This document shows positions 1-6,783 of a DNA stretch of 9,785 bases, piece by piece. A model generated the notes under the pieces. That model ran no database searches. It had not been told where the DNA came from and was given only the letters and a program-made list of their open reading frames with translations. The position numbers and the translations under genes are program-made. How positions within the stretch are numbered: position 1 is the stretch's first letter; the number at the start of each line of letters is the position of its first letter. The stretch is from an uncultured Collinsella sp. (lineage in GTDB: Bacteria; Actinomycetota; Coriobacteriia; Coriobacteriales; Coriobacteriaceae), in assembly GCA_900552875.1 (NCBI GenBank), contig USCS01000046.1, forward strand, positions 1 through 9,785, read 5' to 3'.

Positions 1-17
1 GCACGGCGGGGCTTTTT
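1..17 (+). terminator. possible right arm of an upstream gene's terminator, cut by the window edge
   Basis: The window opens with a GC-rich run (gcacggcggggc) followed directly by five T residues at 13-17. This is what the 3' arm and U-tract of an intrinsic terminator look like, but the 5' arm would lie outside the window, so pairing cannot be shown. An upstream gene on the + strand ending just before base 1 would fit. Confidence 0.25.
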
Positions 18-170
18 GTGCTGCGCCGATGCCCTGAGACGGACAAAACCAAGGCGTACTGCCCGCTGCGGATAGGTGGTGCACTTCCCAGCGTGCGTTT
101 TTGGGAGTATTCAGCAAGCTCTTAAAAATGCATAACGTTTTGAATGGCCCGTAGTGGCCCGCAGGCGCCC

Positions 171-200
171 ATCGACAGCCATTGTGGGCGGGCTATCGAT
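171..200. repeat. 10-bp inverted repeat (hairpin)
   Basis: ATCGACAGCC at 171-180 pairs with GGCTATCGAT at 191-200, nine of ten positions being complementary, around a 10-base loop. No T-run follows on either strand, so it is not a standard terminator. It lies next to the larger inverted repeat starting at 221 and may be part of the same element. Confidence 0.5.
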
Positions 201-220
201 GAGTGGAGGGGGTTGTTACT

Positions 221-366
221 GAGTTTTTGCTTTGCGACGACCTGCAACACTGCTGTAACCACGTCGTTTTGTCGTTCGTGATGGGGCCGTTGGGGCCCAC
301 GGTGCTGAATACTCCGTTTTTTGCACGGCCCAAGGTGGGGTACCCTGAGACGAAGCAAAAAGACTC
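221..366. repeat. long-range imperfect inverted repeat, possible repeat element
   Basis: The outer arms are gag-tttttgctt at 221-232 and aagcaaaaa-ga-ctc at 353-366: a 9-bp perfect stem extended by 3 bp across a 2-base bulge. Inside lie further complementary pairs, GGGCCGT (284-290) with ACGGCCC (325-331) and ACGAC (237-241) with GTCGT (263-267). The whole block could fold as a branched structure of about 145 nt on either strand. I suspect it is a dispersed intergenic element of Coriobacteriia because translated fragments of it feel familiar, but that is recollection, not evidence. Confidence 0.4.
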
Positions 367-494
367 CTCATTTCTATGCAGATACCGATAGGATTTATGC
401 AAGATTGGGATTGTAAGCCGTGCGCGTGCGCAAAATCGGCGCGAGGACGTCTGGAGGTGGCTCGGCTCCCAGAGCCTTGCGCGTGCAGAACGGT

Positions 495-530
495 TAAAAT
501 CGGGACTCGGTCTTAGTTTTGCTTGGAAGG
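495..530 (+). promoter_or_regulatory. candidate -10 box and ribosome-binding site of the M42 peptidase gene
   Basis: TAAAAT at 495-500 matches the sigma-70 -10 consensus in five of six bases; no good -35 lies at the standard distance. GGAAGG at 525-530 is the only strong Shine-Dalgarno sequence. It stands 6 bases before ATG 537, but touches ATG 531 and lies inside the frame opened by TTG 519. The spacing therefore decides the start at 537. Confidence 0.4.
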
Positions 531-536
531 ATGCAC

Positions 537-1580
537 ATGGCTTCTGTAATCGATGCTTCTCTAGAGGAGACGCTCTCCTATATCGCGGGACAGCTTAAGA
601 CACTGACTTCTATTGCTTCGCCGACGGGCTATACCCGTGCGGCGACTGATTATCTGATGGAGACCCTGCGCGATATGGGGTTTGGGCCTGAGCGTTCCAA
701 TAAGGGTAACGTGCTCGTTGAGCTTGGTGGCGAGGGTGAGCCGCTCGTACTGGCGAGCCATGTCGATACCCTGGGCGCCATGGTGCGTTCCATTAAGGAC
801 AATGGTCGCCTGCGCCCCACGACGCTCGGCGGGCATCAGTGGTCTACGGCCGATGGCGAGAACTGCACCGTCTACACGCGCGACGGCAATGTCTACACGG
901 GCGTGGTCCTCAATACCGAGCCTTCGGCGCATGTGGCCGACGAGCCGGTCAAGACCATCGAGAAGAACATGGAAATCCTGCTCGATGAGAATGTCGACAG
1001 CAAGGACGATGTGCTTGAGCTGGGCATTCAGACCGGCGACATCATCGCTATGGATCCGCGTACCACGGTGACGGAGAGCGGCTACATCAAGAGCCGCTTC
1101 CTGGATGACAAGCTGTCGGCGTCGATTCTGCTGGGTCTGGCCCGCGCTGTTGCTGACGGCGAGGTGTCGCTTTCGCGCAAGGTGTCGCTGCTCTTTACCG
1201 TGTACGAGGAGGTCGGCCACGGCGGTGCTTTCGTGCCGGCCGACACGCGCGAGATGATCAGCGTTGACATGGGCTGCGTGGGCGACGACCTGGGCTGCAC
1301 CGAGCGCATGGTGTCGATTTGCGCCAAGGATTCGGGCGGTCCGTACAACTACGACCTGGTAACCACGCTGTCCAACATCGCGCGCGAGCTGGAGCTCGAT
1401 TACGCCATCGATGTGTATCCGCACTACGGCTCGGACGTTGAGGCCACGCTCTCGGCCGGCTACGACATCCGTCACGGCCTGATCGGCCCCGGCGTGTACG
1501 CGAGCCACAACTACGAGCGCAGCCACATCGACGGCGTGCGCAATACCTACGAGCTGGTCCGTGCCTACGTACAACGCTAG
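537..1580 (+). CDS. M42 family metallopeptidase (aminopeptidase)
   Basis: This encodes a 347-residue cytoplasmic peptidase of the M42 family, two-metal aminopeptidases that usually assemble as tetrahedral dodecamers and trim N-terminal residues from short peptides. The family ligands and catalytic residues are visible: His75-x-Asp77 in LASHVDTLGAMV, Asp190/Asp191 in FLDDK, the catalytic and ligand pair Glu224-Glu225 in VYEEVGHGG, Asp244 in ISVDMG, and a C-terminal His324 in YASHNYER, where many relatives read HSPxE. The GSDVEA segment near residue 299 corresponds to the GTDA region. Length is normal for the family. There is no signal peptide. ATG 537 is preferred because GGAAGG lies 6 bases upstream; ATG 531 and TTG 519 are in frame but badly spaced. 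The gene stands alone and ends in its own terminator. Substrate preference cannot be read from the sequence. Confidence 0.93.
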   Translation: MASVIDASLEETLSYIAGQLKTLTSIASPTGYTRAATDYLMETLRDMGFGPERSNKGNVLVELGGEGEPLVLASHVDTLGAMVRSIKDNGRLRPTTLGGHQWSTADGENCTVYTRDGNVYTGVVLNTEPSAHVADEPVKTIEKNMEILLDENVDSKDDVLELGIQTGDIIAMDPRTTVTESGYIKSRFLDDKLSASILLGLARAVADGEVSLSRKVSLLFTVYEEVGHGGAFVPADTREMISVDMGCVGDDLGCTERMVSICAKDSGGPYNYDLVTTLSNIARELELDYAIDVYPHYGSDVEATLSAGYDIRHGLIGPGVYASHNYERSHIDGVRNTYELVRAYVQR

Positions 1581-1615
1581 AGGAGCAGCTTGCGACTCGG
1601 CTGACCAATTGCTCT

Positions 1616-1641
1616 AAGGCCCGATTGCTCGGGCCTTTTTT
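1616..1641 (+). terminator. intrinsic terminator of the M42 peptidase gene
   Basis: AAGGCCCGA (1616-1624) and TCGGGCCTT (1629-1637) form a perfect 9-bp stem with a 4-base loop, and T residues run on to 1641, six in a row from 1636. It lies 36 bp after the stop codon and isolates the peptidase gene from the kinase gene downstream. Confidence 0.92.
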
Positions 1642-1679
1642 CGCTTCAGTCTGTTTAGTATTATGCTGTATGTAACTAA

Positions 1680-1713
1680 TTAACTTTACGTTTGGAATAC
1701 TTAACGAGGTGAT
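1680..1713 (+). promoter_or_regulatory. AT-rich leader with imperfect dyad and strong RBS before the HTH-kinase gene
   Basis: Bases 1680-1704 begin TTAACTTT and end ATACTTAA, an imperfect 25-bp dyad matching its reverse complement at about 14 positions. TAACT also recurs as a direct repeat (1673-1677 and 1681-1685). GAGGTGAT at 1706-1713 is a long match to the 16S anti-Shine-Dalgarno sequence and stands 7 bases before ATG 1721, which fixes that start over GTG 1709 or ATG 1712. The dyad is a possible autoregulatory operator for the DNA-binding domain encoded next. No convincing -10/-35 pair was found in this AT-rich stretch. Confidence 0.35.
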
Positions 1714-1720
1714 GCGGCGT

Positions 1721-3094
1721 ATGGATACATCTGAGTACTTGTCTATGGGTGATGCTGCCCGCCTGTTGGGCGTTACGAAAGCCCGCATATCTCAACTTGC
1801 CGCATCGGGAACGCTCGCGTGCGATATTGTGGGCGGACGGAAGATGGTTGAGTATGATTCTGCGGTCGCTTATCAAAAGGTCCGCAAACGTGGACGCCGT
1901 CCTGCGGCCGATGTGGGGCGCAAGTTTACGCTGATGTCCGCCGATTACGAGGTTGCACGTGTTTCGTTTGATCCGACGCGCGAGTTTTCCTTCGAAATCG
2001 CCGAGGTTCTCGATACGCAACGAATGCCGTTTGGCACATGCTCGAGCTCTTCTCCAACGGTGAATAAGCGGGAGCTCAACGCGTGGTGGGGGCATCGGTC
2101 GGTACCCGATGTTCGCCCTGGGCTTATCTCGCGCTACCGCGAGCTGGGGATTGTCAGCGGCATTGAGGCTCCGGTTCGGTGCCTGGGCCTCTCGCTTTCG
2201 GATTGTTATTGGCTGCGGCCGGCCGATTGCGCCGAACTCAAATGGCAAAACATCAATTATTTTGAGAACGAATTTGAGCGATCGGCGCCCGAAGAGCGTT
2301 CGGGTTGGCTGGAAGGCATCGGTCTTAAAAATCCGGATAACACGTCCGAGGGCGAGCTCCCTAAATCGTGGATGATTCGAAACGACATTCGCGTTTTGGC
2401 TAAAGGGTGCGGGATGGACGATCAACGTCCCTTTAACGAGGCGGTTGCAACGGCTCTACATCGTCGCTTGCTGTCGGAGGGCGAGTTTGTTCCTTATACG
2501 GTTGAGCGGATGTTCGATGGCCCTGTGTGTCTGTGCGACGACTTTCTTGATGGCCGCGAGGAATATGTTCCGGCTGTTTACGTTAAGAACGCCCTTGGCG
2601 GCCAGCGAGGAAGCTCGACGTACGACCGATACTGTCGCTTCCTTGGTAAGCATGGTGTCGATGAGGCCGCTGTGAGAAGGTCTATGTCGCAGATGATTAT
2701 CTGCGATGCCCTTTTGGCCAACAGCGACCGCCATTGGCGAAACTTCGGCATTATCCGCAATGTCGACACCCTGGAGATAAAACCTGCTCCGCTGTTCGAT
2801 AGCGGCAACTGCCTGTGGTACAACGTATCAACTGCCGTGCTCGCAGCTGGGGAGTTTGGGTTTTCCGCTAAGCCGTTTGGGCCCGACCCTTCCGTCCAGC
2901 TGGCGCTTGCGGACTCGCTCGATTGGTTCGATTCAACACGACTCAACGGATTTGTTGATGAGGCGATCGAGATTCTTTCGCAGAGCGAATGGGCGACGGC
3001 GGAGGGTCGACTCGAGGCCATTTGCCGCGGCCTCGGGCGTCGCGTTATCGAGGTGAATGCTGCTGTTGGAGTGCTTCGACACGTGCGGCGATAA
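1721..3094 (+). CDS. HTH (excisionase/MerR-type) domain fused to a HipA-like kinase domain
   Basis: This is a 457-residue protein. Residues about 5-55 form a MerR/excisionase-type helix-turn-helix (GDAARLLGVTKARISQLAASG), followed by a basic linker (KRGRRP). Residues about 155-345 carry the features of the HipA-like kinase fold: LSLSDCYWLRP, a phosphate-binding region with a probable ATP lysine at Lys228 (VLAKG), a helix-C-like glutamate in PFNEAVA, the catalytic loop NSDRHWRNFG with Asp336 and Asn341, and a metal-binding Asp360 in PLFDSGN. All catalytic residues appear present, so the kinase is probably active. HipA proteins phosphorylate glutamyl-tRNA synthetase or other targets and usually pair with a separate HipB repressor. 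Here no small antitoxin gene is adjacent and the DNA-binding part is on the same chain. It is less GC-rich in places than its neighbours (for example 2240-2280), hinting at transfer. The substrate is unknown, and so is whether it acts as a toxin. Confidence 0.8.
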   Translation: MDTSEYLSMGDAARLLGVTKARISQLAASGTLACDIVGGRKMVEYDSAVAYQKVRKRGRRPAADVGRKFTLMSADYEVARVSFDPTREFSFEIAEVLDTQRMPFGTCSSSSPTVNKRELNAWWGHRSVPDVRPGLISRYRELGIVSGIEAPVRCLGLSLSDCYWLRPADCAELKWQNINYFENEFERSAPEERSGWLEGIGLKNPDNTSEGELPKSWMIRNDIRVLAKGCGMDDQRPFNEAVATALHRRLLSEGEFVPYTVERMFDGPVCLCDDFLDGREEYVPAVYVKNALGGQRGSSTYDRYCRFLGKHGVDEAAVRRSMSQMIICDALLANSDRHWRNFGIIRNVDTLEIKPAPLFDSGNCLWYNVSTAVLAAGEFGFSAKPFGPDPSVQLALADSLDWFDSTRLNGFVDEAIEILSQSEWATAEGRLEAICRGLGRRVIEVNAAVGVLRHVRR

Positions 3095-3102
3095 TCCCGC
3101 GG

Positions 3103-4203
3103 CTACCTGATGGCTGCCGTAACGGTGCCGCCGCCGAGGACGACGTCGCCGCGGTAGACGACGACAGCCTGGCCGGGGGCGATGGCGCGCTGCGGCTCGT
3201 CAAAAGTTAGCAGCATTTGCCCGTCTTCGCCGCGCGTAAGGGTTGCTGCCTGGTCTTTCTGACGGTAGCGGTACTTGGCGCCCACGCGAATGCCGCCGGC
3301 ATCGAGTTCTGCCTCCATGCGGTCGGCAGGGGCGCTCCAGATCCAGTCGTCGGCCGTGAGTGCTGTGGCCGTTAGGTCCTCGGCCTCGCCCAGATGCACG
3401 GTGTTGTTGGCGGTGTCGACGCCCGTTACGTACACGGGATGCGCCATCGCGACGCCCAGGCCTTTGCGCTGACCGATGGTGTAGCGCAGCGCACCGTTGT
3501 GGCGCCCGACCATGCTGCCGTCGCGCCACACAATGTCGCCCGGTGCAGCGGGATGTCCGCAGCGGCGCTCGATATAGCCCGCGTAGTCACCGTCTGGAAT
3601 AAAGCAGATGTCCTCGCTTTCGGCCTTCTGGGCGTTGGTAAAGCCTTGCTCGGCGGCTATGCGGCGCACGTCGCGCTCTTTGTCTAGGCCTGCCAGCGGA
3701 AAGATCGTGTGCGCCAGGCGCTCCTGCGTAAGCGAATATAAAAAGTAGCTCTGGTCCTTTTTGGGATCTTCGCCGCGATGCAGCTGCCAGGTGCCGTCTA
3801 CTGTCTGGCTTGTTTTGGCGTAATGACCCGTTGCGATGTAGTCGCAGCCCATGTCCAGCGCCGCACCGAGCAACGCGCCAAACTTTATGTGGCGGTTGCA
3901 GATGATGCACGGGTTGGGCGTCAGCCCCTCCTGATAGGCGGTCACGAAGCGCTCGATAACGTTGCGGTCGAAGGCCTGCTGCAGGTCGAGCACATGGTGG
4001 GGCATCCCCAGGCGCTCGGCGACAGCCTTTGCATCGGCGATGTCGCGGTCGACCTTACTCATGCCCGTGACGGGATCGGGCGCGGGGCAGGTGAGGCGCA
4101 TGGTGGCGCCGACGCATTCGTAGCCCTGGCTTTTGAGCAGGTACGCGGTCACGCTGGAATCGACGCCGCCGCTCATGGCGACGAGCACGCGCTTGTTGTG
4201 CAT
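3103..4203 (-). CDS. mnmA: tRNA-specific 2-thiouridylase MnmA
   Basis: This encodes 366 residues, the usual length. MnmA adenylates and thiolates uridine 34 in the wobble position of tRNA Lys, Glu and Gln, using sulfur relayed from cysteine through a desulfurase. The N-terminal PP-loop is SGGVDSS at 11-17. The two catalytic cysteines are Cys102 (NPCIICN) and Cys200 (SEDICFIPDGDY). GHYAK, DQSYFLYSL and YTIGQRKGLG are further hallmarks, and the C-terminal beta-barrel domain is complete. The start is ATG 4203, with AAGGAG at 4218-4213 nine bases upstream; the open frame runs further back to 4494 but that part is not MnmA-like. It converges on the HTH-kinase gene with 8 bp between stop codons and no terminator visible in the gap. 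cysK lies 179 bp upstream on the same strand. Confidence 0.97.
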   Translation of the reverse strand: MHNKRVLVAMSGGVDSSVTAYLLKSQGYECVGATMRLTCPAPDPVTGMSKVDRDIADAKAVAERLGMPHHVLDLQQAFDRNVIERFVTAYQEGLTPNPCIICNRHIKFGALLGAALDMGCDYIATGHYAKTSQTVDGTWQLHRGEDPKKDQSYFLYSLTQERLAHTIFPLAGLDKERDVRRIAAEQGFTNAQKAESEDICFIPDGDYAGYIERRCGHPAAPGDIVWRDGSMVGRHNGALRYTIGQRKGLGVAMAHPVYVTGVDTANNTVHLGEAEDLTATALTADDWIWSAPADRMEAELDAGGIRVGAKYRYRQKDQAATLTRGEDGQMLLTFDEPQRAIAPGQAVVVYRGDVVLGGGTVTAAIR

Positions 4204-4231
4204 GGGGAGGTTCTCCTTGGTGGCATGTGGC

Positions 4232-4269
4232 CAAAAAAGAAAAGTGGCGCGGGAGGCTGGTTCCGCGCC
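4232..4269 (-). terminator. terminator-like hairpin in the leader of mnmA
   Basis: On the minus strand GGCGCGG (4269-4263) and CCGCGCC (4252-4246) form a 7-bp all-GC stem with a 10-base loop, followed after two bases by TTTTCTTTTTT. This is a convincing intrinsic terminator. It sits about 115 bp after the cysK stop but only about 30 bp before the mnmA start, immediately after a candidate promoter. It could end cysK transcripts or attenuate mnmA. Confidence 0.7.
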
Positions 4270-4275
4270 GCAGAC

Positions 4276-4284
4276 ATTGTAGCA
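4276..4284 (-). promoter_or_regulatory. candidate extended -10 promoter of mnmA
   Basis: Reading the minus strand, TGCTACAAT spans 4284-4276: a TGn extension plus TACAAT, five of six consensus bases. No clear -35 is present, which extended -10 promoters tolerate. Transcription would start near 4269, exactly at the base of the terminator-like hairpin, giving a leader of about 66 nt. Confidence 0.4.
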
Positions 4285-4289
4285 AGTTC

Positions 4290-4364
4290 GGGCGTCATGT
4301 GGGACGCCCTGTTGGGATGAGCCCAGGCTGCCAGAAGAGAGGAGACCGGTTCGTCCTGGGCTCA
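4290..4364 (-). repeat. two hairpins in the cysK-mnmA intergenic region
   Basis: TGAGCCCAGG at 4318-4327 is perfectly complementary to CCTGGGCTCA at 4355-4364 (10 bp, 27-base loop), and GGGCGT at 4290-4295 to ACGCCC at 4304-4309 (6 bp, 8-base loop). Neither is followed by a T-run on either strand. They begin 19 bp after the cysK stop codon, so they could protect the cysK mRNA 3' end or belong to a structured leader. No known riboswitch class was recognised. Confidence 0.55.
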
Positions 4365-4382
4365 ACCTATGGGCGACAGGCC

Positions 4383-5321
<939 letters not shown>

Positions 5322-5393
5322 GGTGAACCTCCAAAGTGTTCAAATGACTGGATGCCGTGTGGTTTTACGGTGTGTGTAGCAGCGAAACCCACA

Positions 5394-5426
5394 AACCTTA
5401 TAGGTTGTTCGTTTTGCTGTTGGCAA
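5394..5426 (-). promoter_or_regulatory. cysK promoter with a palindrome over the -10 box
   Basis: On the minus strand TTGCCA (5426-5421), an 18-base spacer and TATAAG (5402-5397) form a good sigma-70 promoter with transcription starting near 5390. The palindrome AACCTTATAGGTT (5394-5406), with perfect 5-bp arms and a 3-bp centre, covers the -10 box completely. A repressor bound there would shut cysK off. The divergent Rrf2 protein is the obvious candidate, although the half-site differs from the dyad on its own promoter. Confidence 0.6.
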
Positions 5427-5502
5427 GCATAGTAGACGCTAAAGCCTAGTAACGCAATAGGAAATATAAGATTATGACGAGTCGATTAACCATCTTGACG
5501 GG

Positions 5503-5538
5503 AATGGGTATTTTCAAAACCAATTTTTCGGCTAGAAT
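5503..5538 (+). promoter_or_regulatory. promoter and operator-like dyad of the Rrf2 regulator
   Basis: TTTTCA (5511-5516), a 16-base spacer and TAGAAT (5533-5538) make a plausible promoter. Covering its -35 is a 23-bp dyad, 5503-5525, starting AATGGGTATTT and ending AAAACCAATT, in which eight of eleven base pairs are symmetric. Rrf2 proteins bind AT-rich dyads of about this size and commonly repress themselves. TTGACG at 5495-5500 is an alternative -35 but has no -10 at the right distance. Confidence 0.45.
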
Positions 5539-5574
5539 TTCTACGGACTAAATGACCGAAAGGCAGCACTATAC

Positions 5575-6003
5575 ATGTTGGTTTCTACTAAGGGCAGATA
5601 TGCCCTGCGCGTTATGGTCGACCTGGCCGAGCACCAGGCAGCCGGTCGCATCCCGCTCAAAGAGATCGCGGCGCGACAGGGGATTTCCGAGAAATATCTC
5701 GAGAACATCTTGGCTACGCTTGTGCGCGCCAACATGCTCTCGGGCATGCGTGGCAAGGGCGGCGGCTACGTGCTTACGCGCCCGCCCGAGCAGTACACGG
5801 TGGGCGAGATCCTGCGCCTGACCGAGGGCAGTCTGGCGCCGGTCGCCTGCCTGGATGGCGACTGCAAGGGCTGCTCGCGTTCGGATGAGTGTCCCACGCT
5901 CGACGTGTGGAAGAACCTGGACAAGCTCATCAACGACTACCTCGACGGTGTGACGCTCGATCAACTTGTCGCTCCCAACCATGGCTACGACTACGTCATC
6001 TAA
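5575..6003 (+). CDS. Rrf2 family transcriptional regulator with four-cysteine cluster site
   Basis: This is a 142-residue winged-helix regulator. The N-terminus STKGRYALRVMVDLA is the Rrf2 signature, the recognition region follows at about 28-48 (LKEIAARQGISEKYLENILATL), and the wing is GMRGKGGGYVLTRP. The sensor segment has Cys92, Cys97, Cys100 and Cys106. IscR uses three cysteines plus a histidine here, so this protein probably holds an Fe-S cluster; CymR of Bacillus lacks such a set. The start ATG 5575 fits the family N-terminus, with GAAAGG 11 bases upstream, rather far. It is divergent from cysK, and mnmA follows cysK, pointing to control of sulfur or Fe-S metabolism. Which of IscR-like or CymR-like function it has is open, so no symbol is given. 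Confidence 0.92.
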   Translation: MLVSTKGRYALRVMVDLAEHQAAGRIPLKEIAARQGISEKYLENILATLVRANMLSGMRGKGGGYVLTRPPEQYTVGEILRLTEGSLAPVACLDGDCKGCSRSDECPTLDVWKNLDKLINDYLDGVTLDQLVAPNHGYDYVI

Positions 6004-6016
6004 CCCACACCTGCAT

Positions 6017-6054
6017 TTGGGGACGGGGTAGAAATGGTAGATCCTCTCGTCCTT
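6017..6054. repeat. degenerate copy of a TTGGGGACGG palindromic repeat
   Basis: TTGGGGACGG at 6017-6026 is identical to 7189-7198, inside the large palindrome downstream of yerC. Here only GGACG (6021-6025) and CGTCC (6048-6052) still pair, extendable by two G-T wobbles. It looks like a decayed or divergent member of the same intergenic palindrome family. Confidence 0.4.
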
Positions 6055-6072
6055 TGAGACTTGGCAAATAAG

Positions 6073-6104
6073 AAGGCCGCCCATTTTTGCGATGGGCGGC
6101 CTTT
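6073..6104. terminator. bidirectional terminator between the Rrf2 and membrane-protein genes
   Basis: AAGGCCGCCCAT (6073-6084) and ATGGGCGGCCTT (6092-6103) form a perfect 12-bp stem with a 7-base loop. The T-tracts are short: TTTGTCTT on the + side and TTCTTATTT on the - side. The two flanking genes converge on it, so it probably serves both. Confidence 0.8.
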
Positions 6105-6140
6105 GTCTTGGGTCGATATGACGGTTCGTATTGAACAGTT

Positions 6141-6506
6141 CTAGCCCTCGGCGATGCTGTCGAGAATGCTGCGCATGATGGATACCAGGATGCTGCCCAT
6201 AAAGGCCGATCCAAAGCCGGCAATGGAGATACCCGCGCCCAGCAGATTGACCGACAGGTAGCTGGCCAGCTCGAGCATAAAGCTGTTGACTACGAGCTGA
6301 AAAATACCAAGCGTGATAATAGTGAGCGGCAGCGAGATGACCGTCAGGAACGGCTTGACGAGCGAGTCGACGATGTTGAGGAACAGTCCCACGAAGGCAA
6401 AGCAGACCCAAGCCTCGGCAAAGCCGAAGGGTTGGATACCGGGGACGAGGAACGTGGCGATCGCGATGGCGATCGAGGTGAAGAGCCAGTTAAGCATAAA
6501 GCGCAT
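6141..6506 (-). CDS. small four-helix membrane protein, phage holin 4_2 superfamily (PF04020-like)
   Basis: This is a 121-residue integral membrane protein with four predicted helices at about 4-23, 30-48, 53-78 and 88-113, and almost no soluble part. The stretch KPFLTVISLPLTIITLG followed by NSFMLELASYL is the conserved core of the family named after mycobacteriophage holin superfamily IV. Most members, including this one, are chromosomal genes of unknown function with no phage context: no lysin, portal or integrase gene is near. ATG 6506 has AAGGAT about 8 bases upstream. It is transcribed alone towards the bidirectional terminator; the annotation "phage holin" should not be read as a prophage. 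Confidence 0.85.
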   Translation of the reverse strand: MRFMLNWLFTSIAIAIATFLVPGIQPFGFAEAWVCFAFVGLFLNIVDSLVKPFLTVISLPLTIITLGIFQLVVNSFMLELASYLSVNLLGAGISIAGFGSAFMGSILVSIMRSILDSIAEG

Positions 6507-6694
6507 GGCGTGAATCCTTTCTTGCGCCGGGGTTGCTGGCGTCGCGTGAAGCGGCTTGCGGCGGCGACCTGGATGGTTGCGCGGGCGCGCCGCGGAGTTT
6601 GGGCGCCCATTGTCTCAAATATTCGTGGAGCTTACGTGCGCATATGGTTTCTAAACGGCGTTCGTCCTGAAAAACGCGCCGCTGGCAGAGAGTC
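6507..6694. other. intergenic, no gene seen
   Basis: This lies between the divergent membrane-protein and yerC genes. It contains a very GC-rich patch around 6580-6594 with a GGCGCGCC palindrome, then a more AT-rich patch at 6617-6660 that may hold the promoter of the membrane-protein gene (a GACAAT-like -10 on the minus strand), but no convincing -35 was found. No coding frame with a ribosome-binding site is visible. Confidence 0.5.
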
Positions 6695-6725
6695 TTGTCG
6701 CTTTAGTTTGGTGGTGTGCTACACT
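6695..6725 (+). promoter_or_regulatory. candidate yerC promoter (extended -10)
   Basis: TTGTCG at 6695-6700, a 19-base spacer and TACACT at 6720-6725 preceded by TGC at 6717-6719 give an extended -10 promoter with a longish spacer. Transcription would start near 6731-6732, leaving a leader of about 100 nt before yerC. Confidence 0.5.
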
Positions 6726-6730
6726 GCTAC

Positions 6731-6783
6731 GGGCAAAAGCCACAGGCGTTGCCCTATTGCATAGAACGGGCGAACGATGCCCG
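6731..6783 (+). promoter_or_regulatory. yerC leader with two alternative RNA hairpins
   Basis: GGGCAA (6731-6736) pairs with TTGCCC (6749-6754), with GCC/GGC pairing inside. CGGGC (6767-6771) pairs with GCCCG (6779-6783). The middle segments GCCC (6751-6754) and GGGC (6768-6771) can instead pair with each other, giving mutually exclusive folds of the kind seen in attenuators. The second hairpin encloses the ATG of the upstream short frame. There is no U-run after it, so any control would act on translation. Confidence 0.4.

Larger units (their letters stand above)
1..536. other. gene-free, hairpin-rich intergenic stretch
   Basis: No open frame here has a ribosome-binding site, a recognisable domain or believable composition; the frames of about 60-80 codons on either strand overlap one another and look accidental. 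What the stretch does hold is secondary structure: a 7-bp stem with one bulge (83-90 with 102-108), a 10-bp hairpin at 171-200, a long-range inverted repeat at 221-366, and a GGCTC/GAGCC stem at 459-476. The 10-base string ccctgagacg occurs twice, at 32-41 and 343-352. A repeat element or a structured RNA is possible; nothing identifies either. Confidence 0.5.

Noticed and set aside
193..402. short open frames in the first 400 bases, including 203-391 (+) and 193-402 (-)
   Set aside because: There is no Shine-Dalgarno sequence, the frames overlap on both strands, and they coincide with inverted repeats, so structure explains the sequence better than coding.
561..1574. 337-codon open frame on the minus strand
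   Set aside because: It lies entirely antisense to the M42 peptidase, has His/Arg/Val-rich shadow composition and no recognisable domain; long antisense frames are common in GC-rich DNA.
4318..4364. possible tRNA because of ggttcgtcc near a 10-bp stem
   Set aside because: No acceptor, D or anticodon stems can be built in the right order; the stem is a simple hairpin.
6141..6506. prophage remnant suggested by the holin-family name
   Set aside because: No lysin, structural, integrase or attachment sequence is nearby; this family is mostly chromosomal.
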